DNA of 64,000 nt from Pseudomonas sp. B21_DOA (GTDB lineage Bacteria > Pseudomonadota > Gammaproteobacteria > Pseudomonadales > Pseudomonadaceae). Below, piece by piece: positions 48,900 to 57,457 of this stretch. Position 1 is the stretch's first letter; every line of letters begins with the position of its first letter. The notes below the pieces were generated by a model, which was given only the letters and a program-made list of their open reading frames with translations, did not search any database and was not told where the DNA came from. Position numbers and translations under genes: made by a program. Location of the stretch: the NCBI GenBank assembly GCA_030544685.1, contig CP086683.1, positions 4,836,001-4,900,000 of the forward strand, read 5' to 3'.

Positions 48900-48921
48900 A
48901 ACCCCGCCGGAGGGCAGGGTT
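48900..48921 (-). promoter_or_regulatory. Hairpin upstream of holin gene
   Basis: AACCCTGCC/GGCGGGGTT stem (one mismatch) followed in the sense direction by TTCTTTTGTGTT. It may end transcription of the upstream gene and resembles the hairpin module before other late genes. Confidence 0.55.
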
Positions 48922-49046
48922 TTCAATGTCGCGGCATACGCCAGGACGAAGTGCACAGCACGTGCTCGGGAAGCGCCAAGGCGCAGAATCCATATCGTGG
49001 GGACTTTTTACCCCTGAGTACGGAACCGAAAAGGGGGCATTTTCGG

Positions 49047-49529
49047 TTATCCAACTTGACGCAACTTTGACGCAACTTTGAGGAGACTTTGAGGTAAAGC
49101 GCCCCGACCAACGGTAAGCCACTTACGTGCGTCCTTGCGCTCGGCCAGCACCTCAAAGAGTCGGACATGAAGACGGTGCACAAGATCGTAGTAGGTTTGC
49201 TTCGCCTTTGAGACGTAGCCCAGTTCGTGCATCTGCGCTGCCCATGTCGGTGCTGGGTCAAAGCCGTAACGCATAACTGCCAACTGTTGCAGCCTTTCAC
49301 CCCGACCATCTTGCCGGGCAATCTCGGAAAGGGCGGCACCAATTTCCTGCGCAATTGAATCTGGACCCGCACCACCGCCGAGAAGGATCCGAGAACCGGG
49401 TGTGCCCCGCGGCGCACAACCGCCCCACTCCATGATTGTCGCCATCGGGCTACCCATGCCTCCCGCTTCACCAGCGTGTCGGCATTGCTCGCCCCAATGT
49501 TTCAGCAACAACTCCATCGCCTCAATCAT
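49047..49529 (-). CDS. Conserved phage protein at the antiterminator Q position
   Basis: 160 residues: MIEAMELLLKHWGEQCRHAG, GSPMATIMEWGGCAPRGTPG, SKAKQTYYDLVHRLHVRLFE. It lies between replication and lysis/packaging genes, where late-gene regulators (antitermination Q-like) are encoded. The WGG-PRGTPGS pattern is frequent in Pseudomonas prophages. The late-regulator role is inferred from place only. Confidence 0.6.
   Translation of the reverse strand: MIEAMELLLKHWGEQCRHAGEAGGMGSPMATIMEWGGCAPRGTPGSRILLGGGAGPDSIAQEIGAALSEIARQDGRGERLQQLAVMRYGFDPAPTWAAQMHELGYVSKAKQTYYDLVHRLHVRLFEVLAERKDARKWLTVGRGALPQSLLKVASKLRQVG
49053..49094. repeat. Short tandem repeat of about 11 bases
   Basis: Four imperfect units: AACTTGACGC, AACTTTGACGC, AACTTTGAGG and AGACTTTGAGG. 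They overlap the 3' end of the Q-position gene. Confidence 0.65.
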
Positions 49530-49550
49530 TGCCCTGCCCCCGTAAAACCC

Positions 49551-49843
49551 AACCCAACACAGAAAAACCGCAACCCGACACAAACCCAACACAGATAAAT
49601 CCCTTTAAATTCAATGCCTCAATCAAACTTGAGTTGAGTGTGTTGGGTTTGTTAGGTTTATCAGTCTTCGCATAAGAAAAAATTCGTTCCGTTGAATTCG
49701 TTGCAAAGAACGTCATGCATGCGCGTGCGCGACACAAAACCCAACACACCCCACACAACACCCGCGAGGGCATGTAATTCGGGCACTCAAATTGTGTGGG
49801 GTATTCAAAATCAACCCGACACACACTCAACACACCCAACACA
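49551..49843. repeat. Iteron-like repeats, consensus AACCCRACACA
   Basis: Copies at 49551-49561, 49572-49582, 49583-49593, 49738-49748, 49813-49823, a one-mismatch copy at 49833-49843, and one on the other strand at 49639-49649. The cluster sits just downstream of the helicase gene. Repeats of this kind are typical origin sites bound by initiator helicases. A minus-strand ORF across it looks like a by-product of the repeats. Confidence 0.65.
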
Positions 49844-49856
49844 CTTTTGAAAATAG

Positions 49857-51438
49857 TCATGCTGCAAGCGCCTTGATGTGATCCCAGCTGTCCACGTGCC
49901 AGCCCGCCAGCTTGGCCTTAGCCCGCCAGTTCTCTACCTGCTTGCCCAGCTCTGCCGCCTTGAGTGATGGGGGCGGGGAAGCATCCAGATCCACAGGAAA
50001 GAAAAACGCGCCGAAGCGACGGTTATTGCCGTCAGTCCAGGGTATCGCCCGCGTTTTATCCACCTCGGAACTGATAAATAGAGAGAACTTGGTCTGACTC
50101 ATCACGTGCTCTTTGTTGCGCTGGCACCATTCGAGAAACAACGAATAGAGGTCGGTCGATAGACACGGTCCCCAAAGCCCATGCCCCAGCTCGCTGTACT
50201 TCCACAGATGCAAGAATGTTTGCCAGCCGGCCCGGCTCAAGGCCACCAAACGCTCACGCGCCTCGGTCGATGGCGGCCGCGTGCGCTGGTTGAAGTCCCC
50301 TAGATCGACCGACAATAACCAACCGTAGAGCGCCGCCACCCCACCCTGCTCCAGTTCACGACCAATCGCCTTTTGCCTTGCGACTGGCAGGGTCTCCATA
50401 GGCCACATGACCAGCATTCGTCGATCACTGTCGCTGATTGGCCACGGAAGAATCTCGTTGCTGAGAAACACCGCGTTCATGTGGTTGGCTTCTTCCCAGC
50501 CATTAATGAATTTCGACTCCATCCGCACCGTTTTACCAGTGATCAAGTGCTTGATCTTGCCCACCTGGTTGTAACGTTGATCGCGACTGACGACCTCTTC
50601 AAATACCGACCACAATTTGCGGCTTTGCCACGCGTTGAAACTGCTTTCCAATTGCGTCTGACCAACAGTCGCCGCGTATTGGCCGTAAAGCATGCCGAGT
50701 GCGTCAGCGAACAAAAGGCTCTTGCCCGAACCTTCCATGATCGAATGCATCAACACAGCGGTATCCATCTTGGCGCCGAGGTGTTGCAGCGGATACGCCA
50801 GCCAGCGAGTTAGCCAATCGGTTGCAGCTTCATCGTGGTTACAAAGAAATGAAATCAGCCAACGCAGGTTGGCACACGCTGCATCATCCCTGACTGGCTC
50901 AAGCGGCAACCCGTCAAAGGTATTGATGTACACCGCAGGATCCTTCGTCATGGTCGGATCAAACACGATGTGTTCAACATCGACGGTGCGGCGCTCACTG
51001 CTGTTCAACCACAGCGGGTAAGTGTCACCCAGCGCCATCTTCACCGCGCCCTCGGCTATACGCCGCTTCTTTTCCCGATCCCAAACGTCTTTGGTGCCAT
51101 CGATGTAAACGTAGCGATCGGTTGGAGACATCCCGAATGCACCGCCTTTCTTCCCAGCCATGCGGCGCGCCTGCTCGATCTCGCGAACATGGTCGTCAGA
51201 AATCAGCCTCTTTCCGGTGTCGTCCAACCAGGCTTTGGCCAGAGGCTTGCCCACGCGAGCTTCGAAGGCGGACTTCTTCATTACCTTCGATTGGTCGCAG
51301 TCCCATACGTGCGTGGTGCCCTCGACCAACGCAAAACGACGCAGAATGTGATCCAACGTTATGACCTCCCCGCCCCCCGTCAGGAGCAGGAGCGGCCTCG
51401 CTGGACGGGCATGTTTCGTCGGAGATCGGCCCGCTCAA
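49857..51438 (-). CDS. Phage replicative helicase, D5/DUF5906 type (frame interrupted near start)
   Basis: About 527 residues. Walker A is in HSIMEGSGKSLLFADAL; LWSVFEEVVSRD, RYNQVGKIKHLITG and HMNAVFLSNEILPWPISDSD follow the DUF5906 superfamily-3 layout. A TTG start at 51438 overlaps the prim-pol stop. A C6 run at 51373-51378 carries one base too many; removing it joins PAPDGGG to EVITLDHILRRF. With the prim-pol upstream it forms a primase-helicase replication pair. Confidence 0.82.
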
Positions 51439-52552
51439 TTCACCGGATGGGGTGGGGGAAGATCATTCGGATCTGGACGGGCGGCGTATTGCATGCCCAA
51501 CATTCGCGCAGCATCCTTCACAGCCTTCGACTGGTCGCCACCGTGCTCGAGTAAGCAGAACACTTCAAAGGCGTCGTTCTGATGCCCGTTCGCGAGAGGG
51601 TCAGCACCGTGGTGCGAATAAACCTTGTCCTCACTGATCGTCACCCCTGGCAGACCGGTGCTGCTTTGAGGGTACAGCCACTTATTGCCTCGCTTGATGT
51701 ATCCATGGGCACGAAGAAGCTCCGCAACATCGTGACAACGGTTGAATTCATTAATTACCGAGGGCTGTTTGCCGCCACCGAGTGCAGGACGCTTTTGGGC
51801 TTTGGCCGGTGGCTTTGGTGGCGCAACCGCCCATGGACATGCAGCTTCAGCATCTCGCTTAAAAACTCCCAATTCTGCCAAATGGTAAGCAGCTCGTTGG
51901 TCAGCGTCGGCAGCCCGTCAGTAGCACTTGGAGCAGTTTTCCAGATGTAAGGTTTGCCGGTACCGGGATGAATTGATGGTGGAAATACGTCTTGCACCAA
52001 TCCCGCACGTAGTTCAAAGACCGTGAAGCGTTTGAACGGCTCGGCTTCGGTTCGTGCAGCAGCTTCTGCGGCAAGATCACCCTGCTCTTTCGCAACCTTA
52101 GCCTTGTCCATCAACCCTTTGAAAATCGAACCGTCCGGGTCTTTTTCATTCGGCCATGAAAGTGAATGACGCGTGAGTTCGATGCCTTCCGGCACCTTGA
52201 ACACCACCCGGAATCGCAGCGGATTCCCGACGATAGTCGGGAACACTACTGCCATCGCGTCAAGGTCAAGGCCCAACAGTTCATACAGAACATGTCGCGT
52301 CCATTGAACGTCATCAACATCCAATGAACAAACGCGGCTCGGCCCCAGCACGACGCCAAGGTTGTGATTTGGGTTTCGTTGCCAGAACGCCTCGGCCGTG
52401 TCGGCGTCGGTGATGTAGCCTCCGGGCTTATTCCACCCAAGGCCTTTCGGAGCCTTTTCACCTGGATCAATCGATACGAGTGCCAAGTCAAAAGTACTGA
52501 TGTAACGCTTTGCCCATTTAGCGATGGCTGTTCCTTTGCCCGATTCACTCAT
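51435..52552 (-). CDS. Bifunctional primase-polymerase (prim-pol) (frame interrupted)
   Basis: About 372 residues. AEP-type domain with IDPGEKAPKGLGW, NHNLGVVLGPSRVCSLDVDD (catalytic DxD), RFRVVFKVPEG; the C-terminal part (NEFNRCHDVAELLRAHGYIK, VYSHHGADPLANGHQNDAFE) resembles primase-helicase linkers. An A5 run (51861-51865) is one base short; adding it joins NWEFFK to RDAEAACPW. It starts within a DksA-like gene's stop. Confidence 0.82.
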
Positions 52553-52755
52553 CGCCGGGCCTCCCGCAACTCCTGACAAGAGACGCAGGTCTCACAACCT
52601 TCAACCTTCTGCTGTCGAAGCAACGGGATTGGTTCGTCGCAGTCGCCACAGAACTGCGCGCTAACGCGGCTCGATGGCACGCGGCGACTGCGATGGATAG
52701 CAACATCAAGCAGGTATTGCGCCTGCTCGTTTGCGCGGTCGATATCATCAGCCAT
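52549..52755 (-). CDS. TraR/DksA-type C4 zinc-finger protein
   Basis: 68 residues from ATG 52755. ADDIDRANEQAQYLLDVAIH, then FCGDCDEPIPLLRQQ and CETCVSCQELREARR: the four Cys of a TraR-like zinc finger. Phage and plasmid TraR proteins bind RNA polymerase and shift promoter choice without ppGpp. Overlaps the neighbouring starts and stops. Confidence 0.87.
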   Translation of the reverse strand: MADDIDRANEQAQYLLDVAIHRSRRVPSSRVSAQFCGDCDEPIPLLRQQKVEGCETCVSCQELREARR

Positions 52756-53236
52756 TGATGCGATCCTCCATCGCCTGACGAGCGCCCGCCATGATTCCAA
52801 GGACTTCGCGAATCACATCCATACCGTGCTTTTCGAGATCAACAACTTCGTGAAGCTCCCAAACATTATCCGCGGCGCCGTCATGCATTTTTGCCACGAA
52901 TTCACCTGTCTCACCGAGCAACTTGCCAACGGCTTTCAGGGCATCACGCGTTGCCGGTACTGGCACTGGGCGGTACCAAACTGCACCTGCTGGACGCATT
53001 AATGCGTCCAGTAAGCGCGAATCAGCCGTCAGCCTGATCACTTCCTCAAGCTCATCGGGATTTAACCAGCGGCGTTCTTCATCGAGTTTGAGTTTTTTCT
53101 GGAGGGTGTCGTTGTCCAACACCATTTCAAAGGCAAGGGCGGTGATTCCGCCCTTGTAGTCACGACCAGCGCGATAAATCGCTTGGCGTAGTGGCAGGAC
53201 CGGACCAGCGTCCGGCAAAAGATCTGTGCGACTCAT
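52748..53236 (-). CDS. Phage CII/CP76-type regulatory protein
   Basis: 162 residues from ATG 53236. PLRQAIYRAGRDYKGGITAL, DNDTLQKKLKLDEERRWLNP and EEVIRLTADSRLLDALM match the CP76/CII-like family found next to phage switches. The ribosome binding site AGGGG lies in the loop of a perfect 8-base stem (53238-53260). Confidence 0.85.
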   Translation of the reverse strand: MSRTDLLPDAGPVLPLRQAIYRAGRDYKGGITALAFEMVLDNDTLQKKLKLDEERRWLNPDELEEVIRLTADSRLLDALMRPAGAVWYRPVPVPATRDALKAVGKLLGETGEFVAKMHDGAADNVWELHEVVDLEKHGMDVIREVLGIMAGARQAMEDRING

Positions 53237-53237
53237 A

Positions 53238-53260
53238 ACCGTAAATCCCCTGTTTACGGT
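53238..53260 (-). promoter_or_regulatory. Perfect hairpin presenting the ribosome binding site of the CII-like gene
   Basis: ACCGTAAA/TTTACGGT arms with a 7-base loop; in the sense direction the loop is CAGGGGA and the ATG follows two bases after the stem. It may be an operator or an RNA structure controlling translation. Confidence 0.6.
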
Positions 53261-53375
53261 GTAGCCATAGCCCAGGGCAAACCCTATCCTATGACCACGA
53301 CCGATGTGCATGTGCTGTGTATCGTCGTAGTCGGGCTGGGGGATTCTTTGGTGAGAGGCCCCAGCTCGACACCTT

Positions 53376-53584
53376 TTAAGCGGCCCTGACCTTGCGGCGC
53401 GATCCGATTGGACGAATCTCTACCGCTGTACAGGCCCCTTCTCATCAACCCGAACTCGAATATCTCGAGCTGAGTTGAGCATTTGAGAGACAGCGCTTTG
53501 CGATACCCCAATCAGTAAAGCGAGCTCTGGTTGAGTCTTACCCTCGGCGAAATCTCCCAAGGGAATTCCTATTTCGTTTGCCAT
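53376..53584 (-). CDS. Cro-like repressor (frame interrupted)
   Basis: About 69 residues from ATG 53584. Helix-turn-helix: TQPELALLIGVSQSAVSQML. The C4 run at 53435-53438 is one base short; adding it extends the end to VEIRPIGSRRKVRAA. Divergent from CI, first gene of the leftward lytic operon. It would repress CI and its own promoter. Confidence 0.82.
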
Positions 53585-53621
53585 CCACGTTTCCTCGAAT
53601 GGGCGTTGCGGCGTGGATATT

Positions 53622-53631
53622 AGTGTTACTT
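53622..53631. promoter_or_regulatory. CI/Cro operator half-site candidate (cro-cI intergenic)
   Basis: AGTGTTACTT in the cro-cI gap matches sequences on the other side of cI (54566-54599). The gap also holds AAACAGC and GCTGTTT in inverted orientation (53637-53643, 53661-53667). Confidence 0.5.
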
Positions 53632-53701
53632 CTTTTAAACAGCAAGAAAAAAGACGTGAAGCTGTTTTGATAAAATAAGTCTTCCTTATAAATTGGGGCG
53701 C

Positions 53702-54499
53702 ATGATTACCTCGATATCCTTCTCTGCCGACGACGAGACCCGAAAAGCCGAAGCTATGCGCTTGAAGGCTATTTATCAGGACCGCAAACGGCATGATCCT
53801 TCCCTTACCCAGGACAAAATCGCCGATCTGTGCGAATGGGCTGGGCAAAGCGTTGTCAGCCAATACTTAAATGGCCGAATCCCTCTCAACATCGGAGCGC
53901 TGATCAAATTTTCGAATGTCTTGGGCTTTTCGCTTGAAGAGGTAAGTCCACGTCTCGCTGCTCTCGCCGAAATGCCCCGACTGCGGCATTCGCAGGGCGG
54001 CAATGAAAGCTCAAGAACCCCCGACTGGGAAATGCATCAGATTGAAGTGTGGGATGACGAGACCCCGCTCGGGCCTGATGAGGTAGAGCTGCCATTCTTT
54101 AAGGAAGTGGAATTGTCTGCGGGTAATGGATCTCAGGTTAGGCTTGAAACAAACGGACGCAAGCTTCGCTTCGGGAAACGTACTCTCAAAAGAAAGAGCA
54201 TCGATCCTGCTTCTGCAGGTTGCGCTCCAGTAACTGGGAACAGCATGGAGCCAGTGCTTCCGGATGGCAGTACCGTGGGTGTAGACACCGCGAATACAGT
54301 CGTTCAGGACGGCAAGATGTACGCCATTGATCATGACGGACAGTTGCGCGTGAAGCTTCTCTATCGATTGCCAGGCTCGGGTTTGCGCCTACGGAGCTAC
54401 AACACTGAGGAACACCCGGACGAACGCTACGATGGCGACTACGTCCAACAGCACATTCGTATCATCGGGAAGGTTTTCTGGTACTCGGTAATGCTTTAA
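53702..54499 (+). CDS. CI-type repressor, LexA-like self-cleaving
   Basis: 265 residues from ATG 53702. N-terminal helix-turn-helix: LTQDKIADLCEWAGQSVVSQ then YLNGRIPLNIGAL. C-terminal S24 peptidase: Ser in TGNSMEPVLPDGST and Lys in LRVKLLYR. RecA-triggered self-cleavage would induce the prophage. Intact frame. It maintains lysogeny and faces the small regulatory genes on its right. Confidence 0.92.
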   Translation: MITSISFSADDETRKAEAMRLKAIYQDRKRHDPSLTQDKIADLCEWAGQSVVSQYLNGRIPLNIGALIKFSNVLGFSLEEVSPRLAALAEMPRLRHSQGGNESSRTPDWEMHQIEVWDDETPLGPDEVELPFFKEVELSAGNGSQVRLETNGRKLRFGKRTLKRKSIDPASAGCAPVTGNSMEPVLPDGSTVGVDTANTVVQDGKMYAIDHDGQLRVKLLYRLPGSGLRLRSYNTEEHPDERYDGDYVQQHIRIIGKVFWYSVML

Positions 54500-54565
54500 G
54501 AGAACTCCCCAAAAGGCCCGTAAGGGTCTTTTTTCGTCTACTAATTTTATTTATCGAATTTTATA

Positions 54566-54599
54566 AGTGATACTGTTGACATATTAAATCAGTAACACT
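54566..54599. promoter_or_regulatory. Promoter with paired CI/Cro operator half-sites
   Basis: AGTGATACTG (54566-54575) and CAGTAACACT (54590-54599) are inverted near-copies flanking a TTGACA -35 box (54576-54581); a TAATTT -10-like box follows after 17 bases (54599-54604). It would drive the rightward genes from 54642. Confidence 0.6.
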
Positions 54600-54641
54600 A
54601 ATTTTGCATCGGAATCTACCTCTCACCAAAGAGATCAACCC

Positions 54642-54851
54642 ATGCAAATCACACAGCAAAGCGACACCCGCTGCCCTGTTTACCTGCACCCCTCCGCATG
54701 CAGCAGTCGCGCCGCAGTTGAAGAGCTACAGCTTCGCACCGGACTTCTCGTCGTCAGCAACCCCAAGGGCCGTACCGCCGCTATCAGGCCAGTCATTATC
54801 GCTAACGCATCCGAAGCCACTGCCGGGCCGCTCGGAGACGATGCGGCATGA
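54642..54851 (+). CDS. Small phage early protein, unknown
   Basis: 69 residues starting MQITQQSDTRCPVYLHPSAC. Its stop overlaps the next ATG (ATGA). The fold around AVEELQLRTGLLVVSNPKGR is unassigned. First gene of the rightward early operon. Confidence 0.55.
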   Translation: MQITQQSDTRCPVYLHPSACSSRAAVEELQLRTGLLVVSNPKGRTAAIRPVIIANASEATAGPLGDDAA

Positions 54852-55219
54852 ATAACTACCTCATCCCCCTCACTAAACAAGACCTGTTGCATCACATGCT
54901 CCAGGTTGGTGGAGGCGCCGAGTGCCCTCTTCAACGACCAGAGCAAACCATCTATGCAAGCTTTGATGTGGAGCTCACTCAAAACAGCGCAGTCGTCAGC
55001 GTTGAATTGGGAGGTCACACCGGCGAACTGACCCTCAAGCGATCGGACCGAGCCAATCACCTGCACCTGCGGGATTTCATCCAGGACATTGCGAACGGCC
55101 GAATTGAATCAGCTCAACCCGCGCCACCCGAGCAGTCCGGCCGACTGGCGAAAATTGATCGAGCACTTGCGGACTCGGAAGCATTGCTTGCCCGCGTTCG
55201 CAAAATGATCGCTGCCTGA
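54848..55219 (+). CDS. Phage early protein, unknown
   Basis: 123 residues, intact: MNNYLIPLTKQDLLHHMLQV, a beta-rich middle (SVELGGHTGELTLKRSDRA) and a helical tail (KIDRALADSEALLARVRKMI). Coupled with its neighbours. No family recognised. Confidence 0.55.
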   Translation: MNNYLIPLTKQDLLHHMLQVGGGAECPLQRPEQTIYASFDVELTQNSAVVSVELGGHTGELTLKRSDRANHLHLRDFIQDIANGRIESAQPAPPEQSGRLAKIDRALADSEALLARVRKMIAA

Positions 55220-55229
55220 GGACTGCGCC

Positions 55230-55505
55230 ATGAACCGCACCCTGGACGAAACAGCCGCATTGCTCGGACTCAAGCCCCGCGCCTTCCGCACCAGGTTGCG
55301 CGAGCTGAGCATTCTCAACAGCAGTGGCGATCTAGCCAGCCAGCACCGTGATCGCGGCTATTTGTATTCGGATCCGCGCAGCACCGTGATTCCGTCCCTC
55401 AACAAATGCCGTCATTACTCCGTGGTGATGGTGAAGGAAGAAGGGATCGAATGGCTGGCCAAGAAGCTAGGAATCATCATTACCAAAAAGGACGCCGCTG
55501 CATGA
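55230..55505 (+). CDS. Antirepressor-like protein with KilAC-type DNA-binding domain
   Basis: 91 residues. LDETAALLGLKPRAFRTRLR and RDRGYLYSDP, then KEEGIEWLAKKLGI resemble the KilAC/ANT C-terminal domain of phage antirepressors, here standing alone. It may interfere with repressor function. The stop overlaps the next start. Confidence 0.65.
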   Translation: MNRTLDETAALLGLKPRAFRTRLRELSILNSSGDLASQHRDRGYLYSDPRSTVIPSLNKCRHYSVVMVKEEGIEWLAKKLGIIITKKDAAA

Positions 55506-55885
55506 AAACCAACAACCTCAATGCTTACACGCAAGCCCTCGGCGCCCTGAAGCTGATCCCGATCTACTTGAACTGCCCGGGGGTAATCAGCCGCGCAACG
55601 CTCGTTGGCGCCTCGACGGAAGCCATCCAATTACTGGAAAGCATGCCAGCACTAAGCACCGAGCTGGCCGAGGTATTTCGCTGCGTCAACAACGTGATCC
55701 TTGACGGGCAAGTCGCCTACGTCACGCCGACCAATTCGCCTGAGTTCCCATTCGGCGCGGTGGTGGCTGACGCCAAGGGCAACATTTGTGCGGCTGCAAT
55801 GGGCAAAAGTAAGGAAGGCCTCGCTGAGCTGATTCGCCTCAAGTTGCTGCCCCCATCGGAGGGGCTCGGGGAGAACGCAGCGTGA
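55502..55885 (+). CDS. Phage early protein, unknown
   Basis: 127 residues from ATG 55502 (overlap with the previous stop). MKTNNLNAYTQALGALKLIP and VFRCVNNVILDGQVAYVTPT. No recognised domain. Its place between the KilAC-like and PrtN-like genes suggests a regulatory or replication-accessory role. Confidence 0.5.
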   Translation: MKTNNLNAYTQALGALKLIPIYLNCPGVISRATLVGASTEAIQLLESMPALSTELAEVFRCVNNVILDGQVAYVTPTNSPEFPFGAVVADAKGNICAAAMGKSKEGLAELIRLKLLPPSEGLGENAA

Positions 55886-56115
55886 GCAACACACTTGAAC
55901 AATTGCGACGTCAGTTTGCTACTCCATGCCCGACCCTGGCGGCAGTCCGGGAACAGTACTTCGCACACATTCGCACCGACCGTTACCTACTGGCCGAGAT
56001 CAAGGCAGGGCGTATCGCGCTGGACGTGAAGCGTTTGCACGGATCCACTCGCGCACAACGAGTAGTGTACCTGCACGACCTAGCCCTGTTCCTTGATGCC
56101 CAAGCTGTAAAGTAA
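55882..56115 (+). CDS. PrtN-family activator (first copy)
   Basis: 77 residues with the compact pyocin-activator (PF11112-type) layout: LAAVREQYFAHIRTDRYLLA, EIKAGRIALDVKRLHGSTRA, VVYLHDLALFLDAQA. GTG start overlapping the previous gene. PrtN proteins activate pyocin and late phage genes in Pseudomonas. A second copy follows 91 bases later. Confidence 0.72.
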   Translation: MSNTLEQLRRQFATPCPTLAAVREQYFAHIRTDRYLLAEIKAGRIALDVKRLHGSTRAQRVVYLHDLALFLDAQAVK

Positions 56116-56206
56116 GCAGTTTGATTTAAATGAACGCCTCTGTCGTCCAAAGGCAATCAGCCGGACAAACAATTGGAATCGTCAAGCAGGCAACTTCGGA
56201 GGCCTA

Positions 56207-56482
56207 ATGAACACCCTATTTCTCTTAATGGCTCAGTACAACGGACAAGCGGTAATACCTCTAGATCGCGTATGCGCAGACTACATGAACCTGACAGTAG
56301 AAAAGTTTAAATTAAAACAATCGTCCGGTGAGATCAACATACCCATAACCCGACTTGGCACAAATAGCCAAAAAGCGGCGTTAGGCGTGCACCTAAACGA
56401 CCTTGCCGACTACATAGATCAACAACGAGAAAAAGGAATAATAGAGCAAAAAAATCATGGCATAAGCAAACGGGACGTGTAG
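56207..56482 (+). CDS. PrtN-family activator (second copy)
   Basis: 91 residues: MNTLFLLMAQYNGQAVIPLD, RVCADYMNLTVEKFKLKQSS, GVHLNDLADYIDQQREK, very close to the PrtN consensus. GGAGG site five bases before ATG. More AT-rich than the first copy, so probably acquired separately. Ends in a strong terminator. Confidence 0.85.
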   Translation: MNTLFLLMAQYNGQAVIPLDRVCADYMNLTVEKFKLKQSSGEINIPITRLGTNSQKAALGVHLNDLADYIDQQREKGIIEQKNHGISKRDV

Positions 56483-57457
56483 TCCCGCTTGCTTTTTTAA
56501 TTGAGCTCTATTGTATCGTCGCCCTTCCCGCCAATCGAAGAATGAATTCCCTAAGTGGAACGGGAATCGGTGACAGGATAGCAAATACTCTAACCGACTC
56601 CCTCTCGGGTCGAATTTTACTCCAACCTTACTTCCAAAATACTGAGGCTGCTCAGATGTTCTATCTGCTTTATAGTGAGTTAGCATTTCTACAAAAAAAC
56701 CAAAAAGAAATTTACCTCTCCAGCTTACAACAGGATCCAACCGAAGAAAGCTTTCGTCATAAAAGTCAATTAATGAATAATCAATAGATTCAGGCCACCC
56801 TACTAGCTCATAAATATTATTATCTTTAGCGACAATAGAGTCACCTTCAAACCTTAAGTACTTGCGAATTTTATTTTCAATCCCAGAAAGAGGGATTTTA
56901 TTTTTGCGCGCATAATATATTATATTATTAACTGGTCGCATCACATCAACAAACTCGTTGAGTCTAGCCTCATAGTGATGCACTATCGCATCTATACACT
57001 CAGCATCATTGCTCGACTCGCACTTATACTCCGACGCCAACAATTCACGAAGGACGTCAGTACCGACCATTTGATTTTCTATTGAGTATCCATCGGTACA
57101 ATATATATCTTCGCCTTCGGGGTAACCTTTATAACCATCAAAGTCCCGATCTATGAAGTATGCAATATGGGGATCGTCCTCCGCTCTCTTCGTAAGCAAT
57201 TGCCTGAAGGCGAGAAGCTGTTCTTTACCTTTAGATAGAATTGGCGCAAACGCATGATCATTAGCAACAATCTTAAATACAGTTCCATAATACGGAAGAT
57301 CATCATTACCTTCGAAAACACAAATTAACGATTCTTTCCCCTTGCTTCTAATACTACTATACTGCTGCAAAACTACTTGAGGAATCTCTCGAGCCTTACG
57401 CATTGAATCAATTAAGCCAGCCCCGTTTGTCTGGTTGGGTAGTTCGACCACGCTCAT
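56393..57457 (-). CDS. DUF4435 protein, AriB-like (PARIS effector)
   Basis: About 320-354 residues. Toprim/OLD-type nuclease fold: Glu49 in CVFEGNDDLPYY and Asp103/Asp105 in AYFIDRDFDGYKG, then EDIYCTDGYSIENQM. In PARIS, AriB is released from AriA and blocks translation when phage anti-restriction proteins are sensed. The ORF reads through the terminator at 56464-56498 and overlaps the PrtN gene; an indel near 56530 probably hides the true stop near 56505. AT-rich cargo. Confidence 0.78.
   Translation of the reverse strand: MSVVELPNQTNGAGLIDSMRKAREIPQVVLQQYSSIRSKGKESLICVFEGNDDLPYYGTVFKIVANDHAFAPILSKGKEQLLAFRQLLTKRAEDDPHIAYFIDRDFDGYKGYPEGEDIYCTDGYSIENQMVGTDVLRELLASEYKCESSNDAECIDAIVHHYEARLNEFVDVMRPVNNIIYYARKNKIPLSGIENKIRKYLRFEGDSIVAKDNNIYELVGWPESIDYSLIDFYDESFLRLDPVVSWRGKFLFGFFVEMLTHYKADRTSEQPQYFGSKVGVKFDPRGSRLEYLLSCHRFPFHLGNSFFDWREGRRYNRAQLKKQAGLHVPFAYAMIFLLYYSFFSLLIYVVGKVV
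56464..56498. terminator. Bidirectional terminator between prtN-like and ariB-like genes
   Basis: 13-base arms with one mismatch (AAGCAAACGGGAC/GTCCCGCTTGCTT) and T6 following on the plus strand, A-rich sequence on the other. Confidence 0.85.

Noticed and set aside
49522..49860. 112-residue minus-strand ORF after the helicase, overlapping it by 4 bases
   Set aside because: Its sequence consists of translated repeat units rich in Val, Leu, Cys and Gly and overlaps the iteron-like array and the next gene; it looks like a by-product of the repeats, though the ATGA overlap keeps it from being excluded.
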